From contig DAOURK010000020.1 of the NCBI GenBank assembly GCA_030625085.1, positions 1 to 44,980 of the forward strand: a stretch of DNA of 44,980 nucleotides, written 5' to 3'. Shown here in pieces: positions 1 through 8,248 of this stretch; positions within the stretch are counted from its first letter, which is position 1, and each line of letters starts with the position of its first letter. The notes under the pieces are model-generated. The model saw only the letters and a list, made by a program, of their open reading frames with translations, searched no databases and had not been told where the DNA came from. The DNA comes from Pseudomonadota bacterium (lineage in GTDB: Bacteria > SZUA-182 > DTGQ01). A program made the translations under genes and the position numbers.

Positions 1-229
1 GAGACACAAAAAACCATTTTGAGCCTATTAAATATTCAGCCTGAAAAATACTGGCTTAACAAAATTTAATTTTTTTTATTCCCACCACTTGAAATAAATC
101 GGAAAAAGCGACTTTCTTTTTGTGCGGAAAATAGGTTATAAGGGGCTAAATAAGACTAAAAAGCCCTCCGCTCAAATGAAATTTATAAGGACGAATAGTA
201 AAAATTAAAATTACTGCTCCTACCATATT
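1..229. other. Non-coding left edge
   Basis: I see no credible gene here. The 13-mer CTAAATAAGACTA at 145-157, preceded by CGGAAAAT at 125, recurs at 43185-43197, where it also follows CGGAAAAT. No strong terminator is visible after the cytochrome gene that ends at 230. Confidence 0.5.
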
Positions 230-1684
230 TTATCTTGTCACCAAATGAGGTGAGATAGATGAACCATGACATATTCCGCAATTCGGCCCCATCCATGAAG
301 TACTAGCCTGGACAGTATGACAAGCCTCACAGTTATTATACCCAAGAGGTTTGTAACCAAAGGCTTGAATCGTTTGTATATGGGTTGGTGCATGACAATT
401 AATACACGTCACCCCACCATGCCCTACAGAATTCATATACAGTTCCGGTAAATTCTCTGCGTGCAGCGCATCATGGCAATTAGCACAATAAGGTAAGCCC
501 AACTGGCCGGAGATCATCATCTGATTGTTTACCGCATCCGCTAAATTGCCATGACAGTTTGTACACCATAAACCAAGTTGTCCGTGCAGTCCGGATAGAC
601 AACCGGTCGGATGGCATCGATAACAATCGTCTATGGCAATATTAGCATTGTAACCATGGATGTGCAAAGCATTGCCCAGGTTGTGACAGTCATGACATCT
701 CCCCCAAGTAAATGGCTGGGCAATGTGTCCCGGCGGGGTGGGATGGCAAACATTACAAGTTGCACTTTTTCGATAATTTACGGCCGTAGCTGTTGCATTA
801 TTTGCTGTAACAGTAGTTAAGAATGTATTGGGGCCAGGAGCACTAACCAACCCCTGATAAAGCTTTACATCAGCTCGCAGCAAACTCATAGTCCCCGTCT
901 GTCCGGTTGGCTGAACGATAAAGGTCGGAATCGCATCAATAAGATGGCCTCGGTTATCAAAACTTTGAGCACGAACAGGCAAATCATTTCCCCATATACC
1001 TACATGAAAACCTGCTTCAATCCACGTTATAGGGTCCCAACAATACATCCCCTTGACAGCATTAGCCAGGACCAGTGAAGCCACAGTATTGATTGTCCTT
1101 ATGCCAAGTCCGGGTAAACTTATCAAATTGCCATTAATAGTTGCATAAGATTGAATTCCAGGCCCACTGAAAAAGGGTGTAAACGGGCTAAAAGGAGAAT
1201 TAACAACATAATTCCCTGAATTGCCAAGAGGAAAAGCGTTAATTGTAGTTGGATAATAAGAATTAGCAGAGGAAGTTCTTGATGCGACTGACGTCAAAGG
1301 ATTTATGTTATTTAATGATGGGAAATAATATCCCCCCTGAGAAAAAACCGAATTAGTCAACCCTGCAGAAAAAGATGAAATAAGGGAAAGAAGTAAATTA
1401 ACGTTTGCTGAGGGATAATATTGGGAGCTGAGGCTCTCGGGATTATAAAAGGCATTTAAAAAACTCGTAATTGGTTGATTGCTTGAAGTTGATAGAGAAT
1501 AAGCGGATCGATCTGCATTATATAACCTTAAAGAATCAGAAGAAGCAAAAAAACTATCCGAAGGGAAAATTGAGCTAAACGATGGCAATCTATAATCATT
1601 AATAATAGCATATTGAGCATTACCTTTTGAAAAATTAATAAAAACAAATGAAAGTAATACTATGACAATCAAGACCCTTTTCAT
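230..1684 (-). CDS. Secreted octahaem c-type cytochrome
   Basis: A 484-residue exported cytochrome. The N-terminus (MKRVLIVIVLLSFVFINFS) is a clear signal peptide, so the protein should be periplasmic or extracellular. Residues of about 25-300 carry no haem motif and are rich in Ser, Asn, Tyr and Phe. The last 175 residues hold eight CXXCH motifs (CNVCH, CHDCH, CYRCH, CTNCH, CANCH, CINCH, CEACH, CGICH) and many extra His residues that could be distal ligands. The start at 1684 is chosen because the upstream ATG at 1699 runs into a GGGGGG ribosome-binding site that sits correctly before the second ATG. It stands alone, with about 950 non-coding bases upstream. The likely role is periplasmic or surface electron transfer. 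I do not recognise the N-terminal domain or an exact family; the cytochrome assignment is certain from the motifs. Confidence 0.92.
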   Translation of the reverse strand: MKRVLIVIVLLSFVFINFSKGNAQYAIINDYRLPSFSSIFPSDSFFASSDSLRLYNADRSAYSLSTSSNQPITSFLNAFYNPESLSSQYYPSANVNLLLSLISSFSAGLTNSVFSQGGYYFPSLNNINPLTSVASRTSSANSYYPTTINAFPLGNSGNYVVNSPFSPFTPFFSGPGIQSYATINGNLISLPGLGIRTINTVASLVLANAVKGMYCWDPITWIEAGFHVGIWGNDLPVRAQSFDNRGHLIDAIPTFIVQPTGQTGTMSLLRADVKLYQGLVSAPGPNTFLTTVTANNATATAVNYRKSATCNVCHPTPPGHIAQPFTWGRCHDCHNLGNALHIHGYNANIAIDDCYRCHPTGCLSGLHGQLGLWCTNCHGNLADAVNNQMMISGQLGLPYCANCHDALHAENLPELYMNSVGHGGVTCINCHAPTHIQTIQAFGYKPLGYNNCEACHTVQASTSWMGPNCGICHGSSISPHLVTR

Positions 1685-1936
1685 TGGAATACCCCCCATT
1701 AATAACTCTATTTATCCTCTCATATCATATCATAAAATCTTTTATGCCCTTAAAAACCAATTAATTTCTTAATTAAAATTCCTATACTATCTCTTTGTTC
1801 AATAAGTTAAAAATATAAGAGCATTTTTAGTGCCAAATTAAATCTTTCCAATAAATTCAACTATAAGGCTAATCGAGCCATAGCTTTCCAAAAAAATAAT
1901 TTCACTACAAAGCATATTCAAACAATAGGTGCGCAC

Positions 1937-1974
1937 AGGGATTTAGCCTCGCATTTTAGCAGGGCTAAATCCCT
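1937..1974. repeat. Hairpin of the AGGGCTTTAGCCCT type
   Basis: AGGGATTTAGCC at 1937-1948 is the reverse complement of GGCTAAATCCCT at 1963-1974. Related palindromes occur near 24138, 25946, 36731 and 36790, so this is a dispersed short palindrome family. Confidence 0.75.
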
Positions 1975-2121
1975 TCGCTACATAGAAAAAAATTAGTGCC
2001 TGGAATTTTATATCTAAAAACATTTATTCTCATTTCTCTTATCCAATCAAAAAATTAAAAAAACAGACAAAAAGTTTCTCTGTTTTCTAATAAAAACAGC
2101 CATTACTCTCTGAGCCACTAC

Positions 2122-2225
2122 TGATGCAATCGTAAAAAAATCGAATTTATAAAAATAGTACCTAATAAAATCAACTAGTTATAATGCCTAAACCTGTTAA
2201 TTTAGGACTTTTTACAAATTCATCA
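2122..2225. repeat. Inverted-repeat element, copy C (degenerate)
   Basis: The left end TGATGCAATCGTAAAAA matches, inverted, the right end TTTTTACAAATTCATCA. Size (104 bp) and ends match the copies at 22091-22193 and 24219-24321. CTAC abuts both ends, a possible short target duplication. It contains no gene. Confidence 0.65.
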
Positions 2226-2632
2226 CTACTAATTATGAAAATTTTATATGGTTATTCTTGGGACAAAACATTTAGAGTAGTGATTAAGAGAATAAAATTT
2301 CAAGCTTAAAAATTATGACCGGCGGATAATTTTTATGAAATTCATTGTGTATCATTAGTTAAATTGTTCATATTTTAGGCCCCAGAAGAAATATCCTGTC
2401 CAATTTATAAACTCGACAAAAAAAATATACATAAAATTTACTTCAAACCTCAATTCGCCGAAAACTCTTTCTATAGCCTCCTAGACCAAGATTCATTACC
2501 GCATTATTTGAAACCGGGGAAGCTATAACAGGACAATTTTCTCATGGCATATAAAATGCAATTTTCAAGCGCATAATAAAGTAAAATTTTACTATTAATC
2601 CACTAATACTATAAATAGAGAAGAAAAAGGTT

Positions 2633-5600
2633 ATGGTAGAAGTAAACTTTAAAAAAATAGGACATATTTTAACGTTACTCTTGGCCATTATTTTGTTAGG
2701 TGCCGGTAAAAAATTCCTCATAGGGAATCCTTTACTGGGATGCGGAATACTACTCATTTTTTCCTTGATGTATATTCTTTTTGCCGGATTAATGTCTGCC
2801 GGGCTTTTCGTCTATCCGGCTACAATTTTATTTAGTATTTCTTATTTTCTTTTTTTCTTTAATAGTACTTATATACCACCGTTGCTTCCTCTATTGGCAG
2901 TCCCTTTGCTCTTTTCACTTATATTTTTGGCTCAAATAGTAAAAAAAGAATTATATTTTCGTCCCCTTATCCATTGCCAATATCTCATCGGTTTCTTTTT
3001 TCTGGGTTATATCTTATTTCAATGGGAAATATATTCCCTTCAATACCCATTGGCTGCCGCGATAACACTCTTTTTCTATGCCCTTCTTTATCATATGCGG
3101 TATAGACAGGTGCGAAAAAAATCCGGAATCATCAAAACACGATTTCATTATTTGTCCCTATTTTGTCTCTCTTTATCACTGCTTTTTTTATTATATGCCT
3201 TAAAGTCCTTAGCCACAGAATCTTACAGCTTATTTTTGATCATCATATTTATTATTTACATGGATATAGGAGTACACCTAACTCGCCGGGGAAAGGCAAA
3301 AGATGCTCTCCCCCTTTATATAATGGGCTTCATAGGACTGTTTCTCGCCCCATTATACGCTGTTCCCAATATTTCTCTCTTGGCGGTAATTCAGCTCATT
3401 TATTCCATCCATTTCTGGAAAATGTATCGGGTACATTCCACCATCACAACTCAATCCACTGATCAGTCGAGGATTCGGACAAATGCTCTCTTCTATAAAA
3501 TAATCATTCATATTCCCACACTGATCTTTCTTGGACTCTTTTGCTATCAAAAATTCCCTATAAACATTTTACATCTTATAGTGTCTTTGATTTACACTGC
3601 TTTATATTTAAAAATTGGTTGGAGCAGTGAACATGCCTGGAAAGGACGAAGTTTTTTAACCTATGCAGCAGGCTTATTTCTCAACATAGCCTTTTTTGAA
3701 GGATTTTTTCACCTTATCTCCATTCAGGAAATCAAATGGGAGCTCATTTACACTATCCTTCCTCTCTGGCTTTTCTTTTTCTTGGGCAACAGAGCCTACC
3801 GCAGAGGGAAAACAGTATTTGGAAAATCAATTTATGAAGGGCAATTTCTGACTCTATTGATTTCCTTTCTCATACTTTTCTCTAAAGTTCCCAGCGCCTT
3901 CTTTTTGAAATCCTTACTTCTGTTGGGTATTGGATATTTATTATTACAAATCATGTTTATGCTGACCACCGGTAAAAAAATTTTCCTCTATCCTATAGCC
4001 TTCATTCTTACTTTTCTCTATTACGGCTTGCTTTCGATAAATTTTCCCGGTACGGGTTGGATAAGCCTGGCCTTTTTGCCCTTAGGTATTCTTTCACTAT
4101 CAATGGCGCTCCGGCTGCATAAAAAAAATAAAGGATCTTCCCTATTCTATTTCTGGGGGATCATTGTAACCATTTTCTCTCTCTTTAGTATGCGACCTGA
4201 TTTTGCCCTTTCTCTTTATGCACTTTCAATCTGGGCTGCGCTTTATCTGCTTGTTTCTGTCTATACTTCCAAAACCATTTCCCAATTGCGATCCTTACTT
4301 ATGACTTTTGGGCATATCCTGGCTTTATCCAATGCAGCACTTCTGATTAACACCGGCAACATACCGGCAGGCATTTTTGCCGGTTTCCTTCTCACTATTT
4401 GCTATGCCCTTGTTTTCTCTAAAACCGGAAAAAGACGTTATCTTTACCCTGCTTCTCTGGCTTTTTCAGTAAGCTATATTCTTGTCTTCATCTCCGGCAA
4501 ACCATGGGAAATAATACATCTGTACAGCCTTCCCCTGCTCTTTATTTTGTATGGCGCAGGTCTTGGCTTTAAGCAATTCAGGCAAGGGATAAATCCACTA
4601 AAACATATAGGGCATCTTAATGCTCTCTTTCTTACCTTGATGGTCATCCTAAGCCATGGGGCTATTAACCACAAATTGGTTATTATTTCTATGCTTGCTT
4701 ATGCCCTGCTTTATTTAGCTTTAAGCAAAGCCTTTCCTGTTTATGATTTTATTTTTCTGGCTGCCGGCTTTGTTTCCTTAAGCTACTATTTTAGCTTATT
4801 TATGATTTCCTCTATCCCCTCAAGCCAAAGGGTCCTCTACTTTTTCTTCTCCGCTTTAGCGCTTTGCCTGATTGGGTATCTATGGAAGAAAAAAAGGGGA
4901 TTGGAAATTACCTGGCCTATCTTTGATGTGGCCTTAATTATAGCTCTTTTGTGCAGTGTAATTCCTTTAATTCGCGGAAATACCGGCATATCCCAGATTA
5001 TTCTCTTGATGGCGGCTATAATCTATCTTTTTATGGCCGCTCAGACAAAAAAAGATATGTATATTTATCTGACAACCCTTACTTTGGGACTTTTGGCTTA
5101 TCAATTTCTGGGCATGGCCCAACAAAAATTTACTCAAGACCTATTAGTCTATGTTCTTTACCTCATTCTTTCTTTGGGTATTTTCTTTTTTATTCCCTTT
5201 TTCAAAAGGCTCTTACAATATCAGGGACCCGGCTATCTTATGGCAACTACCAGTTGGAAGGCCGTAGTTTTTTACTCGCTGGGCATGGTGGCCTGTGGAG
5301 GAATACTACTTTCTGTATATTCTATAGAAATAGCCAATTACCCCGGGTTCTGTACTCAATGTCATTACATGAAACCCTATGCCGAGGCCTGGGAGCATTC
5401 CTCTCATAAAGACGTCAGTTGTGTTCTGTGCCATTATGAACCGGGAATTAAATCAACTGTTAAGGCTAAGATCAACGGCATGGTAACCGTGGTGAAATAT
5501 GTGACCGGCACGTACTCCACGAAACCCTCCTCAGAGGTCAGCGATATGGCTTGTTTACGTGAGGGATGCCATACAAAAGCCAACCTGAACAAGGAGATTA

Positions 5601-6709
5601 CTTTTTATAAAGATGTTAAATTTACCCATAAACATCATTTAGAAGAGCTGAGAAGGGGCAAAAAGCTTCGTTGCACATCGTGCCATTCCCAAATTGTGCA
5701 GGGAGCGCATATGAAGGTTACGCAAACGGTTTGCTTCACCTGCCATATGAAAGGAATAGAAAAAGAAGGTTTAGGAATAGGCAGATGTACAGTCTGTCAC
5801 ACTATCCCTACGAATTCGGTGTCTTATATGGGTATAGAGTTTGAACATCAGGAATTTCTGGAAAACAAGCCTGAATTACTGTGCCTGGACTGTCACTTTA
5901 ATGTGACTCAGGGAGATGCTCCGGTGCCTGAAGAGGGATGTTTTTCCTGTCATGTAGAAAAAAATAAAACCCGTGATCCAAAAATTCTTCACAATATCCA
6001 TATTACAGAGCATAAGGTGGAATGTTTTGAGTGTCATCTTGAGATTCAGCACGGGAATAAACCCTTGCCTCAAGAGGTAAAATTAAATTGCCAGGATTGC
6101 CATAATAAATCTCACAGGATCCCGGAAAAAATGTTTATGGGCATGGGAGCTGTCGATTTACCAGGAAGCCCGGACCCCATGTTCACCGCCAAGGTCTCCT
6201 GTAGAGGATGCCATAAATATCTGGAAAAGGTAGAAATCGGGGACATTTCTTTTATTACCACAAAAGCTAAAGCAAAAGCGTGCGATGACTGTCATGGTCA
6301 AGATGAAGGCTATGGAGAAATGATGGAAGAATGGCAATTAGCCACCAGGGAAACCCTGGCCGAAATTTCCTCGTTCAAAAAAGAATTGGACCAGCCACTC
6401 AATGAGATCAAGGATCAAATCAATAACCCGGTCTGGAAGGACCTGAAAGGATCTTATAACCGGGCCACGGCTAATCTTAAATTCGTCACGACCGACGGGA
6501 GCTTTGGGGTTCACAATAATGATTATACTGAACAAATTTTAGCCAAGATCCATACTGATTTAAAAAACTGTCTGGCTATTTTGAAAACCCAAAAAAAGTT
6601 TGAATTTTCTCAGCAAAAAAAGAAACCGAAAAGTCGTATTTCTGATCAATTAGTTTACCAGCAGCAGAAATACTCTTTTGATAATATAAGGTTAGAGGGG
6701 AAAAAATGA
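2633..6709 (+). CDS. Giant polytopic membrane protein fused to a 12-haem NapC/NrfH-like cytochrome
   Basis: The protein has 1358 residues. Residues 1 to about 880 are almost entirely hydrophobic segments broken by short basic loops, well over twenty predicted membrane helices, of a family I do not recognise. A last helix (about 880-900) leads into a periplasmic haem region like that of NapC/NrfH quinol dehydrogenases. Twelve haem motifs lie between about 907 and 1221: eleven CXXCH (first CTQCH, last CDDCH) and one CX4CH (CLREGCH, the third). The C-terminal 130 residues form a helical tail with GVHNNDY near 1292, shared with the cytochrome at 18289-19311. The next gene, hdrC, overlaps its stop as ATGA, so it is co-translated with the Hdr-Flx operon. 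Inference: it passes electrons between the membrane or quinone pool and periplasmic cytochromes on behalf of Hdr-Flx. The haem part is certain; function and the long membrane domain are open. Confidence 0.9.
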   Translation: MVEVNFKKIGHILTLLLAIILLGAGKKFLIGNPLLGCGILLIFSLMYILFAGLMSAGLFVYPATILFSISYFLFFFNSTYIPPLLPLLAVPLLFSLIFLAQIVKKELYFRPLIHCQYLIGFFFLGYILFQWEIYSLQYPLAAAITLFFYALLYHMRYRQVRKKSGIIKTRFHYLSLFCLSLSLLFLLYALKSLATESYSLFLIIIFIIYMDIGVHLTRRGKAKDALPLYIMGFIGLFLAPLYAVPNISLLAVIQLIYSIHFWKMYRVHSTITTQSTDQSRIRTNALFYKIIIHIPTLIFLGLFCYQKFPINILHLIVSLIYTALYLKIGWSSEHAWKGRSFLTYAAGLFLNIAFFEGFFHLISIQEIKWELIYTILPLWLFFFLGNRAYRRGKTVFGKSIYEGQFLTLLISFLILFSKVPSAFFLKSLLLLGIGYLLLQIMFMLTTGKKIFLYPIAFILTFLYYGLLSINFPGTGWISLAFLPLGILSLSMALRLHKKNKGSSLFYFWGIIVTIFSLFSMRPDFALSLYALSIWAALYLLVSVYTSKTISQLRSLLMTFGHILALSNAALLINTGNIPAGIFAGFLLTICYALVFSKTGKRRYLYPASLAFSVSYILVFISGKPWEIIHLYSLPLLFILYGAGLGFKQFRQGINPLKHIGHLNALFLTLMVILSHGAINHKLVIISMLAYALLYLALSKAFPVYDFIFLAAGFVSLSYYFSLFMISSIPSSQRVLYFFFSALALCLIGYLWKKKRGLEITWPIFDVALIIALLCSVIPLIRGNTGISQIILLMAAIIYLFMAAQTKKDMYIYLTTLTLGLLAYQFLGMAQQKFTQDLLVYVLYLILSLGIFFFIPFFKRLLQYQGPGYLMATTSWKAVVFYSLGMVACGGILLSVYSIEIANYPGFCTQCHYMKPYAEAWEHSSHKDVSCVLCHYEPGIKSTVKAKINGMVTVVKYVTGTYSTKPSSEVSDMACLREGCHTKANLNKEITFYKDVKFTHKHHLEELRRGKKLRCTSCHSQIVQGAHMKVTQTVCFTCHMKGIEKEGLGIGRCTVCHTIPTNSVSYMGIEFEHQEFLENKPELLCLDCHFNVTQGDAPVPEEGCFSCHVEKNKTRDPKILHNIHITEHKVECFECHLEIQHGNKPLPQEVKLNCQDCHNKSHRIPEKMFMGMGAVDLPGSPDPMFTAKVSCRGCHKYLEKVEIGDISFITTKAKAKACDDCHGQDEGYGEMMEEWQLATRETLAEISSFKKELDQPLNEIKDQINNPVWKDLKGSYNRATANLKFVTTDGSFGVHNNDYTEQILAKIHTDLKNCLAILKTQKKFEFSQQKKKPKSRISDQLVYQQQKYSFDNIRLEGKK

Positions 6710-7362
6710 AATACGAACTACCAAGAGAAAATGATCAGCAGCACTTTATGAGTATCATAGAAAAAATGAGCGGTCAAAATATCCGTTTATGTTATCAGTG
6801 TGGAAAATGTTCAGCCGGTTGCCCCATCTGCCATGAGATGGAAGATTCACCAAACCAAATAATACGGTATATTCAGCTCGGGTTAAAGGAGCAGGCCTTG
6901 TCGAAAAATACCATCTGGCTGTGCGCGTCCTGTCAGACCTGCTCAACCAGATGTCCTCAGCAGCTTGATCTGGCCAAGATCATGGATAGCCTTCGCATCC
7001 TTCATCAACAAGAGTCCTTACAACAAAATATTCCTTTTTCAACTTCTGCCAAAGACTTTGGCCATAGATTCTATAACTCCTTGTTAAATGGACTCCAGAT
7101 GGATGTGCGCTCCAACGTGAATGCCTTTTCAGATCTTTTTCTTAAAATGGTTCGCCATTACGGCCGTCAATTCGAGACCGGCTTAATTTATAACTACAAT
7201 GTGAACAGTGGCTTTCTTTTTAGTAATGTCCTCAAAGGACCTATGATGCTGATGAAAGCCAAAATCAACCTTATTCCTGAAGACGTAAAAAGAAGAGAAA
7301 AAGTGGAAAAAATTTTTTCTAAAATTGAACAGCTTGAAAAAAGTGAAAAGGAAAAAAGATGA
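6706..7362 (+). CDS. hdrC: HdrC-like ferredoxin subunit of heterodisulfide-reductase-type complex
   Basis: A 218-residue protein with two [4Fe-4S] ferredoxin motifs near the N-terminus, CYQCGKCSAGCP (about residues 26-37) and CASCQTCSTRCP (about 67-78), the layout of HdrC. The rest is a helical C-terminal region without cysteine clusters. HdrC relays electrons between HdrA and HdrB in the cytoplasm. Its ATG overlaps the stop of the membrane cytochrome gene and its own stop overlaps the hdrB start, both as ATGA, so the three genes are translationally coupled. The order C-B-A and the linked flx genes point to a bacterial HdrABC-Flx complex, not the methanogen enzyme that reduces CoM-S-S-CoB. 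The natural acceptor of HdrB is not shown by the sequence. Confidence 0.9.
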   Translation: MKYELPRENDQQHFMSIIEKMSGQNIRLCYQCGKCSAGCPICHEMEDSPNQIIRYIQLGLKEQALSKNTIWLCASCQTCSTRCPQQLDLAKIMDSLRILHQQESLQQNIPFSTSAKDFGHRFYNSLLNGLQMDVRSNVNAFSDLFLKMVRHYGRQFETGLIYNYNVNSGFLFSNVLKGPMMLMKAKINLIPEDVKRREKVEKIFSKIEQLEKSEKEKR

Positions 7363-8243
7363 AATATGCTTACTTTCCAGGGTGCTCTTTGCATTCTACA
7401 GCTAAAGAATTTGATTTATCAACCAGGGCAGTCTGTAAAAATCTGGATATAGAATTGGTGGAAATACCCGATTGGATTTGTTGCGGTTCCACACCAGCTC
7501 ACACAACAAGTGAACTTCTGTCTTTAGCCTTGCCTTTAGCTAATTGCACCTGGGCTGAAAATAATCACCTGGATGTGGTAGCTCCCTGCGCATCATGCTT
7601 CAGCCGTCTTAAGATAGCTACTCTGGAGGTCCAAAAAGACGCGGATTTGCGAAAAAAAATCAATACCATTATAGAGGGAAATTTTGAAGGAAACACCAAA
7701 ATTTTTCATTTGTTGCATCTTTTTAGCAACGGCAATGGAAGCGCCGAAAAATTAAAAGAAAAAACAAAGCGGGACCTTTCAACCCTGAAAGTAGTTGCTT
7801 ACTATGGGTGTCTTTTAGCCCGGCCAAAAGAAGTGGCCGGAGTGGTTGATGTTGAAAATCCGCAAAGTATGGATCGAATTTTAAACAAGGCAGGTCTTGA
7901 TGTCCTGGATTGGTCGCATAAAACCGAGTGTTGTGGGGCAAGTTTATCTATTACCGACAAAAAAGTATCTCTTCGCCTGGTTCATGAGATAATTCAAACA
8001 GCCGCAGATGCGGGAGCAGATTGCATAGCTGTGGCCTGCCCTTTATGTCAATCAAATCTGGACCTGCAACAGTCTGAACTTAAAAATAATCATGGCCATA
8101 AATATCATCTTCCTATTTTTTATTTTACCCAATTAATGGGCTTAGCTCTGGGGCTGGAAACAAACAAATTGGGACTCAAACGATTGATCGTTGATCCTCG
8201 GCCATTACTTAAAAATAAAAATATCATAGGCATAGAGGAGTAA
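7359..8243 (+). CDS. hdrB: HdrB-like subunit with two CCG cysteine domains
   Basis: A 294-residue protein that starts MKYAYFPGCSLHSTA, typical of HdrB. It has both cysteine-rich (CCG) domains: the first with GC, ICCGST and CASC, the second with YYGC, CCGAS and CPLC. In HdrB these bind two non-cubane [4Fe-4S] clusters that form the disulfide-reducing site. All the Cys positions appear intact, so a catalytic disulfide (or similar thiol substrate) reductase is expected. It overlaps hdrC by four bases and ends five bases before hdrA. In sulfate reducers with Flx-Hdr the proposed disulfide substrate is DsrC, but no dsrC lies in this window, so the substrate is unknown. Confidence 0.92.
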   Translation: MKYAYFPGCSLHSTAKEFDLSTRAVCKNLDIELVEIPDWICCGSTPAHTTSELLSLALPLANCTWAENNHLDVVAPCASCFSRLKIATLEVQKDADLRKKINTIIEGNFEGNTKIFHLLHLFSNGNGSAEKLKEKTKRDLSTLKVVAYYGCLLARPKEVAGVVDVENPQSMDRILNKAGLDVLDWSHKTECCGASLSITDKKVSLRLVHEIIQTAADAGADCIAVACPLCQSNLDLQQSELKNNHGHKYHLPIFYFTQLMGLALGLETNKLGLKRLIVDPRPLLKNKNIIGIEE

Positions 8244-8248
8244 GGGCG

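Larger units (their letters stand above)
1685..2632. other. Intergenic region between divergent cytochrome genes
   Basis: This A+T-rich stretch separates the octahaem cytochrome gene (minus) from the giant membrane cytochrome gene (plus). It holds a hairpin at 1937-1974 and an inverted-repeat element at 2122-2225. I see no convincing gene and no sequence clean enough to call as a promoter, although two outward promoters must lie here. Confidence 0.6.
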
